A stretch of DNA of 64,000 nt from Balaenoptera acutorostrata (taxonomy: Eukaryota; Chordata; Mammalia; Artiodactyla; Balaenopteridae), in contig NC_080079.1 of NCBI RefSeq assembly GCF_949987535.1, positions 248,001 through 312,000 on the forward strand, in the 5' to 3' direction. Made by a program: the position numbers and the translations under genes. Each line of letters opens with the position of its first letter. The first letter of the stretch is position 1. The notes beneath the pieces were generated by a model. That model was not told the origin of the DNA. It searched no databases and worked only from the letters and a program-made list of their open reading frames with translations. Below, piece after piece: positions 10,920 through 20,225 of the stretch.

Positions 10920-12098
10920 GATCCAGTACCGAACCCAGGCAACATCTGACTCTCTATTCAATATTTTCATACGATTAGCATACACAATAGCTTTTACAGT
11001 AAAAACACCCCTCTACGTGTTACACCTCTGACTGCAGGGCGGGTGTAGGAAGCCCCGACGCCGGGATCTACGGTTCCTGCAGCCGCAGCACTCAAACTCC
11101 CAAACCCCTTAAAGCCACAGAGCAGATCCAATCCTTACATCATCCTAATGAGGAATAATTATAACAGCTCAACCCACGTGCGCCAAACAGATGGAAAGTC
11201 ACTCACCGCTGCTCCCCCACGGGCCACACTGGCAGCGTAGCTGCTCTTACCCGGACACCGTGATGTCGCAGGGGCTTAGAACTGCTCATGGCCTCACATC
11301 ATCTATACTATTTTGCTTGGCACACTCAAATCACAAACGTATTCACAGCTGTACCAGAATTTTAGCCCATGGCCTAAACATTTCTTCCACTAATGGCAAT
11401 GTCGACTATTAGCAAGGCTTACAAACATAGCCCTGCCCCCAACAATCAGCTTAATTAGAGAATTATTTGTAGTAGTGACACCAAGTCCCCCTAAAACCGA
11501 GTTCCCTTACTGAGTTCATGATTCATCTCTCCACCCAAAACTTTATTCCCTTTCTTGTTCCCTCTGACCTCAATCCTGTGCTAACTGAACACTAATCAAC
11601 CAGAGTCAGGTGACTAAGATGGCTGCTGTTGATAACATCGCTAATGTACTAAAATTGCCTTGTAGACATCATGGTTAATGTACAAACTCAGGTTGTTTCT
11701 CCAGGGCAAGATGAGCTCACAGACCACCCCCCCCCAGCCATGGACCGCCTGGCCTGAGAATGTAAACCAGAGACAGCCTGACTCCTGAAACTAGATTCAG
11801 AAATGTCACAGAAATGTCACAAAACGATGACGAATCCCAGCCTCTTTCTTTGTTCCCTATTTTTAAAAATCCCCTAACTCAAAGACCAAGTTGGGCGGAG
11901 GCTTAGCTGAGCTGGTCTGAGTGGATCTGAGGCTTGTCTCTCATGCCCTTGTTTAAAGCCTGCAAATAAACCCTTTCCTTGCTGCAAACTCCTGCTGTCC
12001 AGAGTTGCTTTCTGCTCCGAGGGGACAAGCGCCCTTGCTCGGGTGCAGTAACGCCACCGTTCTCAGGATCCAGCATCACCATCATCCTGATAGGGGTC
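10920..12098 (+). pseudogene. ND4 pseudogene fragment (NUMT), split by a solo LTR
   Basis: Matches begin near 'ccagtaccgaacccaggcaa' and include 'tacgattagcatacacaata', 'tgaggaataattataacagc' and 'acaaacatagccctgccccc'. After the LTR the ND4 reading resumes with 'ttctcaggatccagcatcac' and 'catcctgataggggtcaata'. Several internal stretches are deleted relative to mitochondrial ND4. It is not translatable. Confidence 0.85.
11476..12047 (+). mobile_element. Solo endogenous retroviral LTR inside the NUMT
   Basis: A 572-bp element starts TG (tgacaccaag) and ends CA (ctcgggtgca). It is flanked by 4-bp target duplications gtag (11472-11475) and gtaa (12048-12051), one mutated. ND4 sequence runs continuously across the insertion. 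It carries AATAAA at 11965-11970 followed by a short R/U5-like tail. No internal retroviral genes are present, so it is a solo LTR left by recombination. A 4-bp duplication is typical of gammaretrovirus-like (class I) elements. The exact family was not recognised. Confidence 0.82.
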
Positions 12099-12099
12099 A

Positions 12100-12344
12100 A
12101 TACATTCACCACTGCCTCAGAGCGCATACCCCTCTCAAGTCAACTAGGCCTCATAGTAGTGACTACTGACAGCAGAAACCCTGCCTAGCACGCCTCCATG
12201 CCTTCACACGTGCGTTCTTCAAAGCCACGCTCTGTATATGCTTCCAAAGCTATTATTGACAGCCTACGGCAAACACGTATAGGCCCAGTCAAATTACATT
12301 TGCTCTCCTTCCTCGTTACACTTAAGTAAAACCCTATTTAATGT
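12100..12344 (+). pseudogene. ND5 pseudogene remnants (NUMT)
   Basis: 'tcaactaggcctcatagtag' and 'ttcttcaaagccacgctctg' are ND5. The following 'cagcctacggcaaacacgta' appears to be a jump toward the gene's 3' part. Over 1.4 kb of ND5 is missing, so at least two large deletions separate ND4 from ND6 here. Confidence 0.7.
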
Positions 12345-12856
12345 CCATGGGTAATCTCCATCATAACCAGAACACCAATAAGCAGTGACCAACCCGTAAC
12401 AATCACCAGTCAAACACCGTAACTATACCACACAGCTGTTCCTGTAGCTTCCTCACTAAAAATTCGGAATCTCCTGTAGCATAAATTATTCAATTCCCAT
12501 CCCATTAAACTTAAACACAATCCCTGCTCCTCATCTTTTTAAGCAAAAGGATCACTGCAAGCCCCATTATCAACCCCAAAAGAAATAGCCCTAAGACAGT
12601 TTTGTTAGACACACAAACCTCAGGCTACTGCTCCGTAGGCACAGCTGTTGTATAACCAAAAACTAACAACAGTCCCCCTAAATAAACTTAAAAACCATTA
12701 AGCTCAAAGATGACCCACCAAAACTTATTACAATACCACAACGAATTCAACCACTCACAATCAACCCAAGCCCACCATAAGTAAGTGAAGCTTTTGAAGG
12801 AAAACCTTCAAAACTAACTACCAAAATGTACTTAAAATAAATACAACGTATGTCAT
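12345..12856 (-). pseudogene. ND6 pseudogene (NUMT, complement)
   Basis: ND6 is encoded on the opposite mitochondrial strand, so it appears here as complement. The ATG would be at 12856-12854, directly adjoining the tRNA-Glu remnant, as in mitochondria. Its C/A-rich plus strand ('aaccagaacaccaataagca') is characteristic. The reading frame is broken. Confidence 0.75.
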
Positions 12857-12925
12857 GATTATTCTTATGTGGAATGTAACCATGGCCAATGCCATGAAAA
12901 TCATCGTCTTTCAACTATATAAACA
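12857..12925 (-). pseudogene. Mitochondrial tRNA-Glu pseudogene (NUMT)
   Basis: 'attcttatgtggaatgtaac' and 'catggccaatgccatgaaaa' match the complement of mitochondrial tRNA-Glu, placed between ND6 and CYTB as in mitochondria. Mismatches in the stems make it non-functional. Confidence 0.75.
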
Positions 12926-12934
12926 CTAATGACC

Positions 12935-13249
12935 GGGGCTTCTCTGGTGGTACAGTGGGTAAGAATCTGCCTGCCAGTGCAGGCAACATGGGTTCGAGCC
13001 CTGCTCCAGGAAGATCCCACATGCCACAGAGCAACTAAGCCCGTGCGCCACAACAACTGAGCCTGCGTGCTACAACCACGGAAGCCCGCGTGCCTACAGC
13101 CTGTGCTCCGCAACAAGAGAAGCCACCGCAATGAGAAGCCCGCGCACCACAATGAAGAGTAGCCCCCGCTCGCCACAACTAAAGCCCACGCACAGCAACA
13201 AAGACCCAATGAAGCCAAAAATAAATAAATAAATTTATTTAAAAAACCC
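12935..13249 (+). mobile_element. CHR-type tRNA-derived SINE at the CYTB start codon
   Basis: Full-length element beginning 'ggggcttctctggtggtaca' and ending in 'gccaaaaataaataaataaa' plus an A-rich tail. The target-site duplication cactaatgacc is perfect on both sides (12924-12934 and 13250-13260) and contains the CYTB ATG. Confidence 0.95.
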
Positions 13250-13672
13250 CACTAATGACCAACATTAGAAAAACCTACCCATTAATCAAAACTGTTAACG
13301 ATTCATTTATTGATCTACCAGCTCCATCAAATATCTCATCATGATAAAATTTGGTTCCCTGCTTGCTATTTGTTTAATTTTACATATCTTAACAGGGTTA
13401 TTCCTAGCAATACATTATCATGTATCATGTATCAATAACTGCCTTCTTGTCCATAGCCCATATCTACCAAGATGGAGACTATGAATGAATTATCCGATAC
13501 TTAATGGAAATGGAGCTTCCATATTCTTTGTTTGCTTATTTACCCATGTTGGGAGAGGTCTGTATTATGGATCTTACACCTTCCTAGAAACATGAGACAC
13601 TGGAATCATCCTGCTATTTAAACTAATAGCCACAGCATTTACAGGTTACGTCTTATCATGAGGCTAAATAGC

Positions 13673-13690
13673 TTTTTTTAAAAAATATAT

Positions 13691-13733
<43 letters not shown>

Positions 13734-13786
13734 TTTTTGGCTGTGTTGGGTCTTCGTTGCTGTCACAGGCTTTCTCTAGTTGCGGT
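13673..13786 (-). mobile_element. Truncated CHR-type SINE with (TTTA)n tail, antisense
   Basis: A TTTA microsatellite (about 13688-13737) is the complement of the SINE tail. It is followed by 'ttggctgtgttgggtcttcg' and 'ctttctctagttgcggtgag'. Then CYTB resumes with 'attacaaatctccttccagc'. The SINE head is missing. Confidence 0.88.
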
Positions 13787-14692
13787 GAGTTACATTACAT
13801 TACAAATCTCCTTCCAGCAATTCCTTACATTGGCACTAACCTTGTCAAATGCAGCTGAGGAGGATTCTCAGCGGATAAAGCCACCCTTTCCCCTGTTCTT
13901 CACCTTCCACTTTATCCTCCCATTCATTGATTACTGCAGCTTTAGTAGCTCTTCACCCATTACTCCTCATGAAACAGGCTCTAATAATCCAACAAGGATC
14001 TCATCTGATATGAACAAAATCCCGTTTCATCCACACTACACAATTAAAGATATCTGGTATGACTTGTTCCTATTTCTAATCTCACTAACGCTGGTAGTAG
14101 TCTCATCTGAACTTCTAGGGGACCCAGACCATTATACTCCTCCTAACCCCCTCAACACAGCCCCCCACATCAAGCCAGAATGATACTCCTTATTTGCAAA
14201 CACAATTGTATGATCCATTCACAACAAACAGGGAGCATACTGTCCTTCATCTTCTCAATCCTATTTTTATCAATTGTCCCAATACTTCATACAACAAAAC
14301 AACGATGTATAACATTCCGACCCCTTAGCCAATGTTTATCTGAGTACTTGTAGGGCACCTACTGACACTAATATGAAACAGAGGACAACCCTTTGATCAC
14401 CCATTTATTGTCACTGGACACATAGGATCTAGTCTGTATTTTTTTCTAGTTCTGGTCCTTGTACCACTAACAAGTATCATTGAAAATAACGTCCTAAGAG
14501 GAAGGGTCTTTGTCGTTTATCTATTACCCTGGCAGAGAGAGATCAGTGCCACACACCACAAGGAAACAGTCCTCAGATTTAGTCCAGGAAATTGCTAAAC
14601 AGCTAACCACTACCCTCAGGGGAAAATATCATAATCCATAGTTGTTTCAAAATATAATCTAAGACATCTAGTTTTTTTGGTTAATAGACTTT

Positions 14693-14920
14693 TTTAAAAA
14701 TATTTATTTATCTATTTGTCTGTGTCAGGTCTTAGTTGCGGCACATGGGATATTTGTTGCAGCACGTGGCATCTGCCATTGTGGTGCGCGGGCTCTAGAG
14801 CGCCTGGACCTAGTTGCCCCGCGGCACGTGGGATCTTAGTTCTCCAATCAGGGATCGAACCCATGTCACCTGCCTTGGAAGGCAGATTCTTAACCACTGG
14901 GCCACCAGGGAAGTCCCCTG
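14693..14920 (-). mobile_element. CHR-type SINE, antisense
   Basis: From 'aaaaatatttatttatctat' to 'gggccaccagggaagtcccc'. It is flanked by atagactt on both sides, so the insertion is intact though diverged. Confidence 0.9.
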
Positions 14921-15498
14921 ATAGACTTTATTTTTAAGCAATTTCAGGGTTAGAGAAAAATTAAGCAGAAAATCAGAGTTCCCATAATACCCTCTCCCAT
15001 CCCCATTTCCCCTCCTATTAGCTGACATTGGTTAGTATATTTGTTACAAATGATGAGCCAATTAAAACATGTATTTTTCAATCAAAAATTACAAGACAGG
15101 CAAAGAAACAGGAAAACTGTGACCAATATTCAGGAGAAAAGCAGGTAATAGAAACTATTCTTAGTGGACCCAGGTATTGGACTTAGAGAACAAAAAATTA
15201 ATGGAAGCCATGTGTAGAGTTAAAGGAAAATATGATGAAAGTGATTTAAATAAATAAATCTCAATAAACAGCATTTTTAAAAGAATCAAATGGAAACCCT
15301 GGAATTGAAAAACAATAACTAAAATAAAAAATTTACTAGAGGGCTTAATAGAAGACATATTTAAGTATATACCTTTAAGTTAGATCAATGCTTAAAGGCA
15401 TAAATAGAAATTATCCAACCTGAAGGAAGAGAAAAAGCAGAAAAATGAAAAGCATCCCAAGGACTTCCCTGGTGGCCCAGAGGCCTGTGAGACAACAA

Positions 15499-15575
15499 CA
15501 CACACATGCATGCACACCACACACACACACCACACACGTGCACACACACAGGCACACACCATACACACACATACA
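15499..15575. repeat. CA-rich microsatellite
   Basis: Imperfect (CA)n with catg and tg interruptions. It sits directly after a ~20-bp SINE head ('ggacttccctggtggcccag'), suggesting a truncated SINE next to the repeat. Confidence 0.85.
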
Positions 15576-15736
15576 TGGAGTCCCAGAAGTAGAGGAAAGA
15601 GAGGGACAGAAAAAATATTTCAATAAATAATGGCAAAAACCATTCCAAATTTGATGAAAAGCATTTATCTACAGACCCCAATAAGCTCAATGAGCCCCAA
15701 ATAGGATAAAAACAAAGATGTATCACAGTTAAACTT

Positions 15737-16095
15737 AATTTTTTTTAATTAATTTATTTTATTTATTTATTTTTGGCTGTGTTGGGTCTTCGTTGCTGCG
15801 AGCCGAGTTTCTCTAGTTGCGGCGAGCGGGGGCTACTCTTCGATGCTGTGTGCGAGCTTCTCATTGCGGTGGCTTCTCTTTGTTGCTGAGCACAGGCTCT
15901 AGGCGCGCGGGCTTCAGTAGTTGTGGCACGTGGGCTCAGTAGTTGTGGCTCGAGGGCTCTAGAGCACGGGCTCAGTAGTTGTGGCACATGGGCTAAGTTG
16001 CTCAGTGGCATGTGGGATCTTCCCAGACCAGGGCTTGAAACCGCATCCCCTGCATTGGCAAGCAGATTCTTAACCACTGTGCCACCAGGGAAGCC
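15737..16095 (-). mobile_element. CHR-type SINE, antisense, full length
   Basis: Long-form element from the poly-T/TTTA tail to 'gtgccaccagggaagc'. The flanking duplication cacagttaaactt is perfect (15724-15736 and 16096-16108). Confidence 0.95.
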
Positions 16096-16404
16096 CACAG
16101 TTAAACTTTAAAACCCAAAGATAAAGAGGAAATCTTGAAAGTAGCGAGAGAAAAACTACTCCTTCTGTGCAGAGAACCAGCAACACGATTAAAGCTGACT
16201 TCTTATCAGAAACACCAGAGGCCTGCAGACAATGCTTGAGAAGGAGTAACAGCAAAAATAACCTTTCACAACCTGTAGAGGAGGTGAGAGCACCTCCTGA
16301 CTCCAAAGGTAGACAAAGACATTACAGGGGAAAGAAAGCTATATACAGACCAACATTCCTCCTGAACATAGACACAAAAATCCTTAATAAAAAATACCAG
16401 CGAG

Positions 16405-16735
16405 GTCTTCCCTGGTGGCACAGTGGTTGGGAGTCCGCCTGCCAATGCAGGGGACAAGGGTTCAAGCCCTGGTCTGGGAGGTTCCCGCATGCCGCAGAGC
16501 GGCGGAGCCCCTGCGCCACAACTACTGAGCCTGCGCTCTGGAGCCCGCAGGCCACAGTTACGGGGGCCGCGTGCCTGGAGCCCGTGCTCCACAACAAGAA
16601 AAGCCACCGCGATGAGAAGCCCACGCACGGCAACGAAGAGTAACCCCCGCTTGCTGCAACTAGAGAAAGCACGCACGCAGCAAGGAAGACCCAGTGCGGC
16701 CAAAAATAAATAAATAAATAAAATTTAAAAAATCA
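16405..16735 (+). mobile_element. CHR-type SINE inside L1
   Basis: Head 'gtcttccctggtggcacagt', tail 'gccaaaaataaataaataaa'. L1 text 'aaaaataccag' occurs before the SINE and again about 30 bp beyond its tail, at about 16762-16776. The duplicated unit therefore seems to include extra AT-rich bases after the tail. Confidence 0.9.
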
Positions 16736-18814
16736 TATTAAAAAGCTATTAATGAGATTTTAAAAAATACCAGAGAAATCCAGCAACACATAAAAAAGAA
16801 TTTATCCCAGGAATGCAATGTTGGTTTAATATTCAAAAAGATAATTAATGTACTATACTATATAGATAACATGAAAGACAAAGAAATGATCATTTTAATA
16901 GACACAAAAAGAGAATCTGCAATTCTTTTTCAGGAAGCCAATATCCATTGATGATTTAAAAAAAAAACTTTCAAAAAAGTAGAAGTAGAAGGGAACTTTC
17001 TAAACCTGGTAAAAGGGCATGTACAGAAAAACCTACAGTGGTGATCATATTCAGTAGTGAAAGACCACCAACTCTCACCTTCAGATGGGGAGGAGACTTC
17101 ACCGTCCACACTCACCCTGCTGTTCAACATTGTGCTGGAGAGTCCAGCCTGCACAACAAGGCAGGACAAAGAAAAAATCATGCTTGAATTGGAATGGAAA
17201 AATAGCTGTCTTTATTTACAGATGATAGGATCCCATACTTAGAAAGAGTTTAGTAAGATCTCAGAATATAAGATCAATATACAAAAATCAATTGTTTTTA
17301 TATACTAGAAATGAACAGTTTGAAATGAAATTAGGAAGAATTTTTCATTCGTAGTAGTATTGAAAGTAATAAAATACTTAGGAATAAATTTAACAAAAGA
17401 AGCACAAGACTTGGGCTGAGGAAGATCACAGATCTAAATAAATGGAGAGATATTCTTTCTTCATGGATTAGAAGACTCAAGTCTTCGTCAAGATGGTGAT
17501 TCTCCCAGAATTAATCTATAGATTTGATGCAATTCCTATCAAATTTCTAGCAGAACTCTGTAGAAATAGACAAGTTGATCCTAAAGTTTATATGAAAATG
17601 CGAAGGACTCAGAAGAGCTAAAATAATTTCTAAAAGGACAAAATTAGAACAGATACACTACGTCACTTCAAAACTTGCTACAAAGCCCCAGTGGTAAAAG
17701 ATATACTGTAGGCATAAGGATTGAGACACACATCAGTGAAACAGAATTAAGCGTCCAGAAATAAACCCACATATGTATGGACAACTGGTTTTTGACAAAG
17801 ATGTCAAGACAACTTAACATGAAAAGATTAGTGATTTTAACAAAAGGTGCTGAGACAACTGGATATCCATATGCAAAAAATAATAATAACTTAGACCTAT
17901 AACTTACATCGTACACACAAGCTACCTCAAAATGCATCATAGGCTTAAATGTAAAAGTTAAAATTACAAAACCACTGGAAGAAAAAATGAGAAAATATTC
18001 ATGGCCTTGGGTCAGTTCTTAACACAACACCAAAAGCACGACACATAAAAGAGAAAATTGATTCCTTGGACTTCATCAAAACTACAGACTTTTGCACTTC
18101 AAAAGAGACTATCAAGAAAGTGAAAAGACAAGTCACAGATTGGGGGAGACTATTTGCAAATCTTCTACCTGCTGAAGGACTTGTATCCAGAATATATGAA
18201 GAGTTTTAACAACTCAGTAACAACAAGACAAACAACCCAACTGAAAGATGTTCAGAACGTTTAAACAAACATTTCACCAAAGATATACAGGTGGCTAAGA
18301 AACCCACGAAGAGATGTATAGTTAATGATGGAATAAAATGTATGTTTTTAAGACAAGACAAGAAAATTTAAGCAGACCATACTCCCTGCCCTGGGCCCTC
18401 CTCAAGAGCAAGAATGTCTGCCTCACCAAAAAGATCATTTTTTTTTTCCTCCTTCCTTCTTTTCCTAGTTCTGTTAGGGTCGTGGTGACCTGCACTCAAT
18501 TCATACATGTAGAGCTGGAGTGTGTATTTTCGGTGAACTTTACATAAAATGTCAGGGTCATTTTGATGAATAATCCTTTGTCTTGAAAATGTATAGAGCT
18601 GTGCCTTCAACTTCTAGCAAGCTGAACAGTCCTCAGAGTTTTCTGAGTTATAATCCTCAGGTTGCCTTGAATAAAATTCTCTATTTCTTCTTTAGATGGA
18701 CTACTGATTAATTTTTGTTGACATTAGCATCATTAGTTATTAGGGATGCAGATTCAAAGCACAGTGAGATATCACTCATCCTACTGGTGGGTATGAGGTC
18801 AGCGTTATGAGCAG

Positions 18815-19506
18815 AATTGTTTCCTCCCAAAATTCATACGTACAAGCCCAAATCCTCAGGACCTCAGCATGTGACAGTATGTGGAAATATGGTCTTTAAA
18901 GAGATAATTAAGTTAAAATGAAGTCATATGGGTGGCCTTAATCCATTCTGACTAGTGTCCTTATAAGAAAAGGAGATTAGGGACTTTCCTGGTGGCGCAG
19001 TGGTTAAGAATCTGCCTGCCAATGCAGGGGACATGGGTTCGAGCCCTGGTCTGGGAAGATCCCACATGCTGCAGAGCAGCTAACCCTGTGCTCCACAACT
19101 ACTGAGCCTGTGCTCTAGAGCCCACGAGCCACAACTACTGAAGCCCATGTGCCTAGAGCCCGTGCTCCACAGCGAAGAGTAGCCCCGGCTTGCCGCAACT
19201 AGAGAAAGCCCGCACACAGCAACAAAGACCCAACACAGCCAATAATTAATTAATTAATTATTTATTTATTTTTTAAAAGCTTTTAAAAAAAAAAGGAAAA
19301 GGAGATTAGGACACAGATACACACAGAGGAAAGGCCATCTGAAGACACAGGGAGAAGCCGGCCTCTATAAGGCAAGGAGAGGGGCCCAGAGGAAACCAAC
19401 CCTGCCGACACCTTGATGTCTGACTTCCAGCCTCCAGAATCACATGGAAATAATTCCTGTTGTTTAAGCCACCCGGTCTGTGGTACTTAGTTATGGCAGC
19501 CCTAGC
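18815..19506 (+). mobile_element. MaLR/MLT1-like LTR interrupted by a SINE
   Basis: Recognisable blocks are 'ttgtttcctcccaaaattca', 'ctagtgtccttataagaaaa', 'cctgccgacaccttgatgtc', 'gacttccagcctccagaatc' and 'ctgttgtttaagccacccgg', ending 'cagccctagcgagcgaatac'. This is the order of an old mammalian MaLR-type LTR. The exact subfamily is from memory and uncertain. Confidence 0.72.
18982..19296 (+). mobile_element. CHR-type SINE nested in the LTR
   Basis: Flanked by a perfect 14-bp duplication aaaaggagattagg (18968-18981 and 19297-19310). It is therefore younger than the host LTR. Confidence 0.95.
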
Positions 19507-19589
19507 GAGCGAATACAGACGGCTGCAGTAAAAAGGAGAGACAGTAACACACGTCCGGGGCGGGGGCGGGGGCGAAGCCAAGCCCCTCT

Positions 19590-20225
19590 GCACCGCTGGT
19601 GGGGATATGAAATGCTGCAGCCACTTTGGAAAAAAGTTAAAACATTTTCTTTAAAAACTACGTGTAGGGCTTCCCTGGTGGCGCAGCGGTTGAGAATCTG
19701 CTTGCCAATGCAGGGGACACGGGTTCGAGCCCTGGTCTGGGAAGATCCCACATGCCGCAGAGCAACTAGGCCCGTGAGCCACAATTACTGAGCCTGCGCA
19801 TCTGGAGCTTGTGCTCCGCAACAAGAGAGGCCACGACAGTGAGAGGCCCGCGCACCGCGATGAAGAGTGGCCCCCGCTTGCTGCAACTAGAGAAAGCCCT
19901 CGCACAGAAACGAAGACCCAACACAGCCAAAAATAAAAATATAAATAAATTAAAATTAAAAAAAAAAAAGCTTTAAAAAAAAAAAAAAAAAAACTACGTG
20001 TAAACTACCATACGACCCAGCAATTCCACTCCTAGGTACCTGCCCAAGAGAAATGAAAGCCCTGTGTCCACACAAACGCTAGTCCAAGAACGTTGGCAGC
20101 AATGCTGTCAACAGTAGACACACCTGGGACAAACAGTCCAGAGCCTGGCGACTGAATAGATCAAACGGGACACATCCGCACCACGGGGCACTAGTCAACA
20201 GCAAAAAGGCGTGACACAGCCGCGC
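19590..20225 (+). mobile_element. L1 3' ORF2 fragment interrupted by a SINE
   Basis: 'caccgctggtggggatatga', 'ccatacgacccagcaattcc', 'actcctaggtacctgcccaa' and 'gagaaatgaaagccctgtgt' are classic 3' L1 ORF2 text. No intact frame remains. Confidence 0.85.
19667..19988 (+). mobile_element. CHR-type SINE nested in L1
   Basis: Flanked by a perfect duplication aaaaactacgtgta (19653-19666 and 19989-20002). It has a long A-rich tail and a well-preserved B box (ggttcgagccc). Confidence 0.95.

Larger units (their letters stand above)
12929..14510 (+). pseudogene. CYTB pseudogene (NUMT), split by two SINEs
   Basis: The original ATG is at 12929-12931. A SINE follows, and the codon plus downstream reading is repeated at 13254 ('atgaccaacattagaaaaac'). 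Further matches are 'ttattcctagcaatacatta', 'aaagccaccctttcccctgt', 'gacccagaccattatactcc' and 'ggacaaccctttgatcaccc'. The gene is interrupted again near 13673-13786. Many substitutions and frameshifts are present. The end near 'gaagggtctttgtcgtttat' runs into decayed tRNA-Thr sequence. Confidence 0.9.
10900..14550 (+). other. Nuclear mitochondrial insertion (NUMT), ND4 to CYTB, with later insertions
   Basis: About 2.5 kb of decayed mitochondrial DNA in native order: ND4, ND5 (mostly deleted), ND6 on the complement, tRNA-Glu on the complement, CYTB and the start of the tRNA-Thr region. Landmarks include 'aatcagcttaattagagaat' (ND4), 'ctaggcctcatagtagtgac' (ND5) and 'atgaccaacattagaaaaac' (CYTB). 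Stops, frameshifts and deletions are numerous, so this is an old non-functional copy. It was later split by an LTR (11476-12047), a full-length SINE (12935-13249) and a truncated SINE (about 13673-13786). Its left boundary falls between about 10880 and 10925. Confidence 0.93.
14935..18330 (+). mobile_element. HAL1/L1 composite LINE block, sense
   Basis: Around 15080-15200 'ttacaagacaggcaaagaaa' and 'cccaggtattggacttagag' match the ORF1 region of HAL1/old L1. From about 16100 to 18330 the sequence follows L1 ORF2, with 'aggaatgcaatgttggttta', 'agacacaaaaagagaatctg' and 'ggacttcatcaaaactacag'. Many stops are present and there is no intact ORF. SINEs interrupt it at 15737-16095 and about 16405-16735. 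No host gene is visible. Confidence 0.85.

Noticed and set aside
10900..14550. Possibility of functional mitochondrial-type genes
   Set aside because: Frameshifts, deletions and insertions break every gene, and nuclear SINEs and an LTR are embedded, so it is a NUMT.
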